A stretch of DNA of 64,000 bases from Strix aluco (taxonomy: Eukaryota; Chordata; Aves; Strigiformes; Strigidae): positions 19,619,501 through 19,683,500 of the forward strand of contig NC_133937.1 of the NCBI RefSeq assembly GCF_031877795.1, in the 5' to 3' direction. Positions 23,966-37,345 of this stretch are shown one piece after another. Position 1 is the stretch's first letter, and every line of letters starts with the position of its first letter. A program made the position numbers and the translations under genes. Under the pieces are notes generated by a model that saw only the letters and a list, made by a program, of their open reading frames with translations, was not told the DNA's origin and did no database searches.

Positions 23966-26900
23966 GCTGTGGCAATGAACTTGAAAAATGCTATCTTAAA
24001 AGTCAATGCCTGATTCCAGTTTCACTTACACACTGTTTACATGAGTGTAACTCTTTTGACTTCAGATTTGTGATTGACTGTAGTGGATACAGAAAGCAAA
24101 TCAAGCTTATGAGAAAAGTGGTTATCATCAGGCTGTCCTGAACCAGTCAGGTGAACATGATATAGGGCACATTAATGGAGTAAATGGGTGTATTTTCACT
24201 TATGTCACTGAACCTTTGGGACAGAAACACAAACATTTTTATAAAAAAATTAGCCCTAAAAATTGAAAAAAGAGAGTAAAACCTGAAACAATACAAATTT
24301 TTCTGTATTGTGAAATGGAAACAATAAAACTCCAGTGGTTGAAAAGGTAATGATTCAAAACTGAAGTCTGCATAGAATAGTGGAGACAAAACGGGTCAAA
24401 ATAAGCTCCAAGCAGGTTGCATTTAGAACTAACCAGGATACAATAGATAGCTAGCTAAGATGTCAAGACAGACAGCTTTAAAATTATTCAATATCAGCTC
24501 CTGCAGCAGTGGCTATGATTAGAAATGTAGGCCAGAGTTGCAGGCTGAGTTTCCTCACATTTAGTGCTAAATCTGTAGATTTAGAAGTATAGGATTTGTA
24601 AAACTAGTCCAAGCTCATGTTTTGCCTGGTCTACCATCTCTAGCAGTAGTCTCAACAGATTCTTAAGAGGTGGGCAGAACAACTGTGCAGTGGGCAGACA
24701 TAGGAAGCGTCTGCAGTTTGTTGGGACCTCAAGTAATCTGCAGGTTGGCTTAATCCCAGAAATGTTCATCTGTTTCCAGAATGCTTGTTGAATGCTCGTA
24801 ACTCTGGATTTTTTTTTTTTTATCTATAAAACTGTCCAGTATTTTCTGGAATCTTGGTAATTTTCTGTGGTTACACAAAATACAAACTGTTGGGGAAAAA
24901 TTTTAATCAGCTTTTCATTTGCTGATTTGTAACCTAATCAAGTGTTGTCTTTTTCTTGTGTTCTTGTGACCTGCAGGGTCTGGTTCTGCTAAGGAGGCCT
25001 TTGGCTTGCCTTTCTGGGAGTGTTCAGGAGCCATTTTGATGAATTCCAGTTAAGAGTCTTTCTGACACCAGGGGATGCAGAGATCAAAGAATACCCTGAG
25101 CAGCACAGCAACAGACCACATGGAGCACAGATAAAGGTAAGAAAATGGCATAATTGTAAAACAGAACAGAAGACTCCTGAAGACATGAAAGATATTTGAA
25201 TTTGGAAGGATCTCTGAGTGAACAGTTCAGCTAAGATTTCTTGATAAAGAATAAAACTTGATAAAGATTCCTGTATACTTGGTGGAGAAAATAACAATGA
25301 TAATAATGCTTTGCTTTGTTATGTAGTGACTAATCTGGAATGGAAGTTTACAGAAAGTTGTAGACAGTCTGATCAGAAACAAGAGCTTTTTATAGTCATT
25401 GGAGACTTGTGAGGAAGAATTATTGTGGTCACTTGAAGATAAGGGATTCTTGAGGGTCTTCTGTGTGCTCATGATTCCAGCGAAGCTGTGTCTGTTGCTC
25501 CTAAAGATCCTAACAGAGGTGTTCTAAGACACGACACCAGTGCCTGATCTTGGGAGAGAAGGAGGAGATCTCGTTATGTTGCTAGAGATGGCACTAATCT
25601 GCATAGCTATTTGTCCTTAGTCATTTGTCTGTGACTAGTAGAAGGAAATTCGGAGGACTAACCTCCCAGCCAAGTGGATACTCAGTCATGATCAGAACTG
25701 ACAGATTCCCACTGGCATTTGTAGAGTCGATCTCTGTCTTTAGCATGGCACAAGTAACTTGTCATACCAATATTGTAGCATTAACTGAGCTAGATAGGAG
25801 CTCTCCAATGAGCCTGAGGAACTTAACCTCAGTGTAGATAAACATCCATCTGGCTGTAGGACTGAGAAAAGGTAGTGACCTTGGACAGAAAGGTAAAATC
25901 TCATTGCTTGAGTTGAGGACCATAACTGATTGCATAAACAAGTTGGTTGCTATCAGTATTGTGTATTTTCAAACACTGGAGTCATGCTGGAATTCACAGC
26001 AGAATCTACTGTGAGGAGTAGTCTACTTCTTTGGCAGTTCAGAGAGTAGCATGAAGGAGCTCTTTCATGCCATGTTTATGCCAGGGACATGAAATTCTCC
26101 ATGGAGGAGCTATGGGTCATGTTCATCAAAAGGTTTTGACTAGTGCTTTTGTTTTCAGACTGTTTCTGTCTCTCCCTCTGATGACCATTTTCTTCTCTCT
26201 TTGGCTTCTTCAGTCTGGGCTGTATCTTAGATGACTTGTTCAGCATTTGAATAAGAAATGGCTGAGAAAAGCTCACTTGGGGGGATAGATGGCAGAAACA
26301 ATAGTTGCTGTTATTTTGGCCCTGCTAACCAAAACTAGAATCCCGCCTTTTTTTTCCAAGGTTGATCATTTTAGGAGTAAGCCATATTAGACAGACCACT
26401 GGCTAGTTTTGGGTGCCTAGGGAGAAACAGTGTTAGGAAAAACAATTCTCCATCTTTGCTAAGCAATCCAGATGATCAATGACTTACAGATTCTCCACAC
26501 TTTTGTCACTTTGAAATTGGGTTAATGGGACAAAGTGAGAGGGCCTGCAATCACAACACTTGTGTCTGAGGGAAAGGAGCATAAGGAAGTTTGCAGTTGT
26601 ATGATTTTGTCAGTATATATCTCCTCTGTTAGCAGCATGGGGAACATCAAACTGAGAAGTGTCTGTTTTGGCAAATTAAGAGCATGAGAACCCTTCTGCT
26701 GTTCTGGAGCTCAACCTCAGTAGTAAGATTCCAGCTGCCTTTTGAGACTTTTCGTTGGCCATTTAATGGGGGCTCTGATCCTCACTGTTGTATTGCACAA
26801 AAACCACACATGCAGTTCTTTGCATATGTAACCAAATAATCCAGGCTTGACTTCTCTGTATTCTGAGTGACTGTGCAAGGGAAGAGAAGCATCAAAGCTT

Positions 26901-29900
26901 TTGTTTTTCCTGTATTAAAGCCCTTGTAGTTCAGAGATGACACAAATCTAGTACCTTTGCTGATGTATGACTCACTCAGAAGAAAGGATTCCAAAAAGCC
27001 TTGCTTCCTTTTCTCCCAGTCACCTTTGAATGGAACACAAAAATGATGAAGCCCAGCCCTATGATATAATCACATAAGCATCTGCCTTCCCCTGCCATAT
27101 CCTTCACCATGGGTCCCAAATGTTCTGGTGTCTCCCTCTCTTCTGAGAGAACAGGTGATATCTGTGCTCAGTCTCAGTTTGTGAAGGCAAACAGGTCACA
27201 GAGCAAATAAAAATGTTACTGATTTTTTGCTTTTGTTGTATCAGCCAAGCAAAATACATACGAAGAGGTAAAACACATGAATAAACAAACAATAATGGGT
27301 CAAAATAGGCAATCCATACCCAAAGATAAAAATAGAAAGACACACAGGACAATATTGGAGATATAATGACTGAGTGCTGGTTTTGTCTGGGATAGAGTTA
27401 TCCAGAATCAAAGACTGTTCTGAGTTCCCTTTAGTTTTGTTTCCACTCTCTCTCTCCTGCTTTTGGTGGGAACTTCTCATGTGGCACCTTGACCCAGAGC
27501 AGAATTTTCTGAGAAGTCAGTAGTGGCAGAGAAGTTGCCTCCAAGGAGAAGAAATGTTTGACATCACCAGAATGTTTCCCAGGGATGGTACTTTGCAGCC
27601 TTTCCCCAAAAAATATTTTGCTGTTTACAGTTGATTTTGTGGTAGCTCTTTGAGACCTCTGGTGTGTGCCAGGAGCCCATGTTACCTGTTGTGCAAACAC
27701 AAAGCAATGAGAGAATTCCTGCTACAGATGGTAATAACCTTACTCTAATGAGAGTGATCACCTGATATAGACAGAAGGGGGAGCACAATGAAATAGTTGG
27801 AGCAGAGGGTATAATTTAAATCCCTTCTGATTTATAGTAAAACTTAAAAAGAAGTCAGATGGTAAATATGTATCCTAGCTGGTAGAACAGCAGGGAAAGA
27901 TTTTTCCTATTGAACTTAGAGAAGAGAATTTTCAAAGAAGGGCAAGTTAAAAATAAATTCATTAATTAAAGCTCAGGTCTGATCAGACACAGAAAAAATG
28001 ATGGATAGATTTTCAGGGATCTTCAGCAACTGTTGTTATAAAAATTTTCAAAAAAGCTCAGTGTGTAATGTACAGCTGAGTGTCCCAAACACTCCTCAGA
28101 GTCTTCTAGCAAAAATACTGAGCTACACATATTTACATGCCTAGCTTACATTTGGACCCTTTTGAGGAGCTGGTCACAACTGTAGAAACTGGGCCTTTGG
28201 AATATTCTGACAAAGGTGAAAGCAAATAACAAAAGATTATACAGTGCAGAATACTGGCCAGTTTCTTATGGTTACTGGTCAGTGAATCCTCAAAGGAGAG
28301 TACTGGGATAGGAATAAATCATGGAAGGAAATCTCACTCCACTCCTGAGTGCATCTGCAACAAGCACAGATGCTCATGAACTGAGAAAGTGCTGGGCTGT
28401 TGGTGATTTGGGAAAGCTGTGGTGTTTGGTTAGATCCCTGAATATGGGTTACATTTCAGAGAGCTGCTTTTGGGAATCTTGGCCAAGTGTCTCCCTGTAT
28501 TAATGGCTTTATGGCTGTTCTTTGGGCTATCGGTGTATTTCTATGAGCTATCTGTTAGCACTTTCTTTCCACTATGTAACATCCTGAAGTTTTTCTTTTA
28601 TTTTGTCACAGCATTTTCCAACTCATTTGCTTAGACATTCTTTACATTATGTGTAGGTATTCCCCTGCCAGAAAAGGATGCAGCAGGTAGAAAATCTGTG
28701 TTGAAGATTCATTATCTTTTCTTTCATTTGCTTTCTCAGGAATCTGGCAAACCTTTCAAAGTATGTCAGTGAGGTGGGTCTGAGCAACCACCTCTTGCCT
28801 CTTCCCAGAATGTAATTGCTTCCCAGCATCCTTCTGCTAGGGCTAATTGGTGGTGGGCCCCTTTGCTTTTATTCATACCTGCATAAAGGGCAGGAGGATC
28901 CAACATGCTGGCATGGCTGGTGAGATTTGTGTGTCATTCCCTTTCTGTCAGTGATCAGGTTTGAATGACTCAGCACTGAATGACTCGCTTCCCCTCTATT
29001 TCATCTAATGATAAGTAGGTTGGTCAGGACAGGAATGATGCCTTACTTTGTACAGTACATAACGCACAGAGTCGTCATCTCGGTATCTCTAGGTGATGTT
29101 GTAATATGATTCATAATCACAATACATAGGGACTATAATGTTTCTTTCCATGACTGTAGCCTGTGGCTATGCTACTTTGTTTACTCATTCAGTACCCCTT
29201 CAGCTGCCTGCTATAAGCAATCTTGTAGCAGTCTTTTCAAGACCCTGAACAATGGTGTACTGATTGTATTCTGACCTTATACGTGTAGCCCAGCAAACGT
29301 GTATATGAATGGTAGCTAGCATCATCTGGTCAATGTTTTACCAGATTCATGTCTCACAAGAAAATCAGTACTTTGTATGCCCAGTTTGGCAAGTCTCAAA
29401 CACTCAGTAAGTAAGAATTGCTTTCCTCCACCTGCAAGAAAAATGACATGAGCTTACATGTCATAAAGAGCTTCTTTGCTGGTTTTTTTTAAGCTCTTTG
29501 TCTTGTCTTTTTGAGCCTGTGATTGAAACTGGGCGGTAGAACCAAGTGAAGTCACAACTGTTTTAGGAAGGCTGAGATTTTCATCTTATATCATATATCC
29601 TGTAACTGGAGCAAAAGCACAAAACTTTCATGAGACTTGTGAGGCATCTGTGAGAATTAGTCATGTACCATATTCTGGTTTTGAGAGAACTGGCTGGGTA
29701 CTGCACTGCCAAGACAATTACATTGATACCTGCAAACATTGTAAGTGACATATGAAAGCAGAGCTGTTCTGAGCAAAACAAGGTAGAAAGAGAAAATACA
29801 GGTGCCTGAGATGAGGTTTCTGATGGGGTGCTTAAAAGGCAACATAAATCCATCATCAAGCAGCAGCTCTGTGGAACAACAAGTTTCTTGAATGGTTCAG

Positions 29901-29910
29901 TGGCAACCTA

Positions 29911-29977
29911 ATGCAAATATGCAAATGATTACACTTTGAAAAATTAAGTTAAATTCTCCTTTTGAATACAAAAGGAG
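29911..29977. promoter_or_regulatory. Tandem POU octamers next to a 9-bp hairpin
   Basis: ATGCAAAT occurs twice with no spacer (29911-29918 and 29919-29926). Thirty bases on, CTCCTTTTG (29956-29964) and CAAAAGGAG (29969-29977) form a perfect stem with an AATA loop. ATGCAAAT is the known POU-domain octamer. A regulatory role is inference only. Confidence 0.4.
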
Positions 29978-30779
29978 CCATTACTAAAAATTTGGCACTC
30001 TTCTTTGGGGCAGCCAGCAGAGTTCTGAATTTTTCAGTGAAAACTGGACAAGTTGAGATGTGCCCTGAAGTCTGATCTCTCTCGGGATCATTTCCACAGG
30101 TATCATCAGCTCTTAAGTGCCCCAGCTCCTCTCAAGCACCATGGTGTGAGCTATTGCTCTTTGTTGCCATTTTTCTTCCTCTTTTATGCCTTTATAAAAA
30201 ATGCTTCCCGTGACATGCAAGGCCTAGTTCAATCAGTCTGTGATCCTCTTCTTTCCTAGCAGAGAGGCAGAAATACCCTCTCTGCTTCTCCTCAGTGGGT
30301 GACGAAATAGGCAGGGTGCACACAGCAGCTTTGGAAAGGGGTTTGGAATATGTCCCCTCTCTCTGTGGTATCATGGCTCAAGTCCCCAGAGCCCCAGGGA
30401 TGTAGCATGTCACATTTGCTGGTCCTGCTACATCCTTTTAGCCACCAGAAAACCTGCATAGTTTAAGAAATCGAAGCTTTTACTTAAAATGTGAAAAAAA
30501 CATGTCCAGAACAAAAGGTGATGCCAGTTCCTTGCCTTTCACCAGAGCTGTGAGGAAAGAGCCAAGCTGAAGATTGTACTGGAAGTGAGGAGGATAAACT
30601 CCCCCTTCTTCCCTTCCCATCCCAGCCCCAACCCAGCCCCCAATAAGGCTTCATCTCTCCATGAATGGAGTCCCTCTGAGCACGATGCTGAGCCAGAGGA
30701 GTGACAGGTGCCTCCTGATATGCCTAAATGAGAAGAACCAATCGGAGGAGCCTGCCCAGCTTTTGTTGTCATCTGGCTT

Positions 30780-31110
30780 TGCTCACGAAAGATGAGTTTG
30801 ATTGACAGATGCATCAAGGTTCACAGTTTATTGGTTTTTGCAAAAGAGCCAGATCTGCCAATTTAGACAGGGGAGTGACACAAAACTTTCCATCTAAATG
30901 GACTAATTTTACCACAGGGAATTCCCAGGCAGAGCGCTCCAAGGCAGGCACAGTCCTGTTTTATTTTTTAACAAGGACTGAATGACAAATATAAACGACA
31001 GTTCTAGGCTGACGGAACATCAGCATTTGACACTTCACAGGGGAGCGGTGAAATAAACAATAGGCAGAGAAATTGAATTAGAATCAGATGAGAGTCAGCT
31101 AGAGAGGGAG
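30780..31110. promoter_or_regulatory. Candidate enhancer island with PBX/PREP decamer
   Basis: TGATTGACAG at 30799-30808 is the canonical PBX-MEIS/PREP composite site. The surrounding 300 bases are repeat-free, with an ATTTATTG-type run, AAATAAACAATAG (forkhead-like) and a AATTGAATTAGAATC run. It is about 10 kb downstream of PAX2. Function is inferred. Confidence 0.3.
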
Positions 31111-33497
31111 AGGAGGGCCTGATTCTCTACCAAATCATTTATAAAAGAGCAAACTGAATACTAAGTAGGTATAACATGCTCACATCCTGGTTTATTAGCA
31201 AATTTAACCTACTAGCGTATTACACTTGCGTGATGTAAATGCATCACTGAACAAAGGTGGGTGGTAGGGGAGACCAATACACAGGGAGTGGGAACATACA
31301 AGGGGTTTCTGTTTGTTGTGGTGTGAACGTCTTGTGATAATCTTACCCTGTATTACTAATAAACTCTACAAAGTTAGAGAGCAAAAAGTATGACAAGTTC
31401 ATTTAATTTATCTCCTGTTCTCTTTGGCATGTTGCCTACAGAGTTCTGGCCGGTCTTCCTGTATTATGTCACTTGCTAACTTTTGGGTACCCAGCTTTGC
31501 AGCCTTGGCTCAATTCTTTTACTGCTATTTTCTTCTCTAGGACTTTTCAATTTAAAGCAGGCAATCCATGACATTTAAGGAGAATGATTCTGTGCGAGTC
31601 TGTCTGGGACTTCTGTGTGGACCATATCTGCCTGAGATAAAAGGTTGTCTCAGCTGATAGCATTAGCAAGCTATTATCCTATTTCTACTCAGCTTTAACA
31701 GGGGTATAGGATATATAAACTTTCCTGATGGGTTAGACAGCTAACTGTTAGCTAGACATTGCTTAGTAGAAATTTGTATTCCTGGATTTTATGTCATGCT
31801 CTGAGATTTGAAGCGTATCTAGAGAAGTGATTTTCAATCTTTTTCAATTAGCAAACAGTAAGAACAGAAAACAATCAGTAGAAGAATAGCTGCCAGTACA
31901 GTGCATCTAGGTCCATAAGCTCACTTTTCCCAGTTACATTTAAAGCAGTTTCCTTAAAAATAAACTAGAGATTTTAAAAACATAGGTTAAAAACTACTGG
32001 TCTTGATGTTAGAGAAAGGGCCATGAAATCAAGGGGCTTTGGATTGATTTGCTTGTTAATGTCTGAAAAGTGCATATGTGGAAGTTGCCTTATTAGCTAG
32101 GCACTATAACTAACGATTGCTGGCTTATTAAGGAGGTGCCAAATGCAGGTCTGTAGTTAAAACTGCATTCTGATGGAGGCTGATGTGGAGGAAAAATGCT
32201 TCTTTCTTCTATACACAGAGGTACTCTATCTGTGTGAAATTTCACTGTGTTCAGTCTTACACCCTTCGGGTTTTTTATGTAGGTTTTGTTTGTCTTCCCT
32301 TCATAAGTGTTCAACAGGGTGTGTTTGAAATTGGTCTCAGGCTGAAAGTCATTATGTTTATAATATTTCATTGTCGGTGTCTCTCTTTAAAACAGAATGA
32401 TTTGTCTTCTTTTGAACAGGCACAGGGGCAAAGCCAGAGTAATTCTGATGCAAATAATATGGTTTGAAAGGAGACAATTTAGAAGTGAAGCCATTTTTGT
32501 TACATTTCATAGCAGAAAGCTTATCCTTCAGCAATGACTAGTGCATAATTGTCAGTGAAACCACAACCATGTGTTGCATTGCGTCAGGACAGTCCCTTAC
32601 AGTTTTTCTCCCAAGACAGAAGCCACAGGTGGTTTAAGGTTCAGCTGGCCAGCATTTACTTACAAACTCTGGCAGCAGAAAGTGGGGCTGCCTGTAGTAA
32701 AGACGGATGCTCCCTCTGTCCTGAAACCTGGTGTTCCTATCAGAGTAGTAAAGGGCACTGTGGAGAGCAGCAGAAAATGATAAGGATAGAGAAGGTCCTC
32801 TGAATGTGTGTGGGAAAAGGGTGTGTGGAGAAGCCAATAGTGCCTGAGCGGGGAATGTGAGGTGCAGGATGATGTCCCCAGTTTGTACAACAAGGAACAT
32901 GGGAGAGTTTATACCTGAGAGGGTAGGGGACAGAGAAGGAGGAAGGGGGATTACAGAGAATCCATGTTTTCCACATGAGGGACAACATGCCAGGGGCAGG
33001 AGAACTGTCAAGGTACTGAAAGGGATCTTGAAGGAATGGGTGGAAGACATGGCAGGAGGCAGGGGTTGCAAGAAGCAGCCAGGGTTGACAAGGGGGGTTC
33101 TCCTGCTACGGGAATAAGGAACAGTGGAAAAAAATCCTCTCTGAGCAGCTGCTATGGAATGGATTTGCAGGTAGAGTTTCAAACCTGAAATGATCAAACA
33201 TGTGTCGGATGGGCAGCTTCCACCAAAATGTCACACAGCAGAAGGCAGGAAAAAACCCAAGTCTTTGACAAGCTTTGGTATCAGAGCAGCTCTGTCAGCC
33301 TTGCCAGGAGTTACAGGGCCATTTCCAGGTCTTGTGACATTTGAGCTGCTTCCGAAAGCACTAGACCACAGGGTTGTTGCAATGTGGTGAGATGCTTGCT
33401 TTTCACTAAAAGAAGTTAATTTTGTAGCTATAACATAGCTATAGACATCTTGAGAACACTAAAATTAGAAGTCAAATAAAAGTTCTTTTGTTTTTAT

Positions 33498-33537
33498 TTT
33501 ATATACATGTATATAAATATACATATATACAAAATGG
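33498..33537. repeat. AT-rich TATA-type simple sequence
   Basis: ATTTTATATACATGTATATA AATATACATATATAC. Alternating AT/ACAT units. Confidence 0.8.
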
Positions 33538-36029
33538 TATCTGGTGTTTTATACAAATTACATGATTTCCAGTCAACCTTGTGATTTTTGTGTGTACTTC
33601 GTTCATGATTTTCAAGTACGAGGGCATGGCAATACAGGCTCTAACAAACTTCCTTTGCTCCACTGCAGACAGCTCCTGAATCCCGTTAAGTTAGCCATCC
33701 TGAGGATATTCCCATTTTTTTTCTTAAAGCAGACAAGAATTTATGTACAGACTGTTTGCTATGCATATCTTCATTAACTGCTACTTGTTTAGGGAGCTGA
33801 TCCTTCCCTTAATATTTTAAAGTATTTTCCTTTGGATATAAGCATCATTGTGTAGATTTACTAAATGATGGTTTTCAGGATCAGTTTTTTTCCTTTAAAG
33901 CATTTGTTCCGTGTTTGCTGTTCTTCCATTTTTGCCATTCCCCAGGTCCCTACCATTTTTTAGTGCTGATTGTGTGTCCAGTAAATTAATTCACTACCTC
34001 AATTAATACCTTCAGACATTTATCTTTCCTTGCCTACACCTCATTGAAGAACGTATTTATTTTTAAAGAAAGTTGTCATAATCTCAGAATGTTCAAACTT
34101 TTCTTTATTTTTCTTGTCAGAGTAATCATAAAGAGGATTTCTTTACTTAGGGTTGCATAATCTCTTACAATATCATTTTCCTCATTAGGAGACAGACTGT
34201 GGTGCTCTCTTTAGTTTTATCACACAACATTTTCACACTGAGAACTCCCATTGATTATGCAGGATTACTAAAGGAACATAATGCTAGTTGCAATGGTAGA
34301 AATAGCTCTTTCATGCAAGTATTTCTTTTTGCAAGATGTATAACTTCTTGGAAGTTGCAGAAGTTTTGCCATAGTTCTACTATCAGTTCTGGAGAGTTAC
34401 GCAGGAATGTCAGGGTGCAGTTCTCTGGGCTGTATTAAGTGTGATACAAATGAGACGATCATGCTAGCTTCTAAATTTTTCTTCTAAGATTATTTTACCA
34501 GGATGAATTTTGAAAATCCATTTTGCTTTCTTCTGGAGCATCTGTCTGTTGATTCTTAGCCTGTCTTTCACCTCTGACAGCAAAAGTACATTAGTAATTT
34601 CCTTTAATTCCAGTCAGTTTAACATCCAGGATCTCATCTGTTAATCCACTGTTTGATTCTTATCACCTAAACTTTGGTAGAGAAGGATAATTCTGATGCA
34701 TAAAAGATTTCAGAATTTTTGAATCCAGTTTTGTTCTGATTTGGAGCGCAAGCCTGTCCCTGCATCACATCCCAGGCCTGTCTGTCTCACAGGCGGTGGA
34801 CCCTGGAAACCTGAGGCCTCCGACTTCAAGATAGTTGCCAGGGAGTTTTGCTGCAGTGTTGTGAAAATTGAACTGCTTTTACAGACTGTTTGGATTTCAA
34901 CAAATTGAGTTTCACTTATGGAAAATACTCTGTTGGAGGATTTTCAGCCTATTCTATTAATACTGCAAGGGAAAAATATAAACTGAAACAAAAGGAAATG
35001 TTTTAACTCTCTGACGAGCAAAATGTTCATGAAAGCATTTGATTTCATGACAGCACTTCTGCAGAGGCTTTCTTTAAAATACACATGCACCAGCAGAAAA
35101 TGTGGCCCGCTGGCTTTCATGAGCTGTTGTGAAAATATTTTTTAAAATTGTAGAAGCAAAATTGATTTAGCCTAGCCTGACTCCTTGCTACATTTTTACT
35201 CCACCTCTATGACCTTAAACTGCATCTGACTTCCTGGAGAATTAATGCTTGACTGAGGAAAAATTGAGTGAATACCTAAGTATTTGCTGTGTTTATAGCA
35301 TACCTTAATATAATGCCTAGCTCTTTGTTAGGCGGACGACAAATAGCTTGGAGAATGGGTTATTAATGACTTTGCATTTGGCATTGCCCCCCGGTTGACC
35401 AAGACAGATAGAGATTAAGAGAGAGCAAGCTATAATAAAACATCAGGCTAACGAATTCCTCTCATGAAATGAAAACCAGGGTAGCAGAGAAGTGGGGGTA
35501 AGACCTAAGAGCTGTTAGCCACCCTCCCTTTACTGAGACCTCACACACAACCCCCCAGTGCTCTGATGGAGCATCAGGGCTGATTCTGGAAGACTTAATA
35601 CCCTCCCAGAGACACACTGAGCAGGTGTTGCTCACCTCCACTTGGAGCTATGAGGAAACAGGCATAGAGAGGGAGACTCTGGGTTACCCCACATATTTCT
35701 GATGTTGCAGCTACCCAACAGCATTTTGATTTTCTGAACTACCTGGGGACACCTGATGTCATGTGGATCATTGGGAGTCAATTGAGTGAGATCAGTAGAA
35801 GAGGGAGTCCTGCTGGCAATGAATAGGAGTGGGGTGGTGGCTGGTGGGGGCTCAGGCTGGGTTGTACTGTAGGGTGTTGCAAGCATGTGTGGTGACTTCC
35901 ATCACAGAGTGTGGTGGTTGTTAGCAATCATAGTGTGGTTTACATGGTGTGGGAAGGGTGCTAGGTGCAACAAATGTAACATCCACAGACCTCAAGGGGA
36001 ATCCACTGGAGAGAGAAGAGCTGAAGGCG

Positions 36030-36058
36030 GGGAGAGAGAGAGGGAGGGAGAGGGGAAC
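36030..36058. repeat. (GA)n-type tract
   Basis: GGGGAGAGAGAGAGGGAGGG AGAGGGG. Simple purine repeat. Confidence 0.85.
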
Positions 36059-37214
36059 AGAAACAAGCCAGAAGCCACAAAAATGACATACAAAAAAAAA
36101 AATTTGTTTTTATTTCTCATGTGCACATAAAGGGAAAAGAAAAGAGTCAAACAGAACTGAAGCGATGAGGAAAAGCCAAGAGTGGCTGCAGTAGCCTAGA
36201 ATGGATATGACCCTGCACCTGGCACTGGCCCCCTCCCCTCCACGGTCTCATGTCTAGCTTAGCCTGGAGAGCATCAGCAGAGCTGCTTATGGTTGGATTT
36301 GTCATCAGTTCTGTAACTGTCATTGTTTGGTCCCTCCTTCCTGCTTTGCAAGTTTGCCACCGTTCTGGGCCCAGCCAATAGAGCACACTGTGGTATTTGT
36401 GGGGTCCCTCAGAAGCCCTCATTCTGTCAGTGCCAAAGGGGGCAGCTATGATTCTTATTTCTTTTCCCAGAGGGGTGCTTTTCCTTAGGGATAAAAGGGT
36501 GGGTTTTTTCCAACAGTTCAGCAAACCAAAAATTCCTTTAGGAAAATGTTTATGTGCATATATAATTATATACTCAAGAGGAGAAAGAGGTGCAGGGTTT
36601 TTTGTTTTCCTTTTGTTGTTTAACATCCTCACATTCATGTTGTGATGAATTCTGAAGTCTTACTCTGAATTTGAATCATCGCTACTGATGGGTCAGAAAG
36701 CATGCAGACTTCTCCCTGTTTCCACAGCAGGGCTCTTTGCCACCAACTCTCCCCAATAGATTTACAGGTCACAAGGGTGTCAGCTTTAATGCATCCGTCT
36801 CGTGGAACCCTTCCCCCATCTTGCCCCACATCCCATTGGGCCCAAAGGACATGGGAGCTTCAGAGAACATGACCCAAAAGTGCTGCCCAGTTTTAAATGC
36901 CATGGTCCCTGTTACTTCCAACAGAGCATGGCATTTGAGAACTCATGAGATTCTTCTCCCGTGAAAAAATGGTGACAGAAGGAGATCCAGTCACACAACA
37001 TTTCTGCTTGGTCCGTTAGATAAAGCAAACACAGCAGCAGAGCAAAGAATGATAGGAGAAGAAAGAAGTGAAGGGAGAGCAAAGGAAGAAGAATAAAGAA
37101 ACAAAGAATGATTTGTGAGAAAAAGGAAAAGAGAGAAACATAATGGAAACATTAATTATTATTCAGAATAATACTTAACACTTTGATAGAATTTTCTTTC
37201 CAGGATCTCAAAGC

Positions 37215-37345
37215 ACTGAGCCGGTGCTAATTAATTCAGCTGCGCAATCCCCCTGTGAACTAGGAACTATTGTTATCCCCATTTTACAGAAGATTGGAAT
37301 TGAGGCATAGGGGGGAAATTGGACTTGACAAAGGTTCTCTAGAGC
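37215..37345 (+). repeat. MIR-like amniote SINE
   Basis: ATTGTTATCCCCATTTTACA GAAGATTGGAATTGAGGCAT with GACTTGACAAAGGTTCT follows the MIR core closely, including the ATCCCCATTTTACAGA landmark. Confidence 0.75.

Noticed and set aside
32634-33197. 187-codon open frame on the minus strand
   Set aside because: No domain, odd composition, no splice or promoter context and overlapping open frames on both strands; taken as chance.
36109-36114. AATAAA on the minus strand as the main PAX2 poly(A) signal
   Set aside because: It is 5 kb past the stop; a nearer candidate exists at 40265. It might be a distal signal, but nothing supports it.
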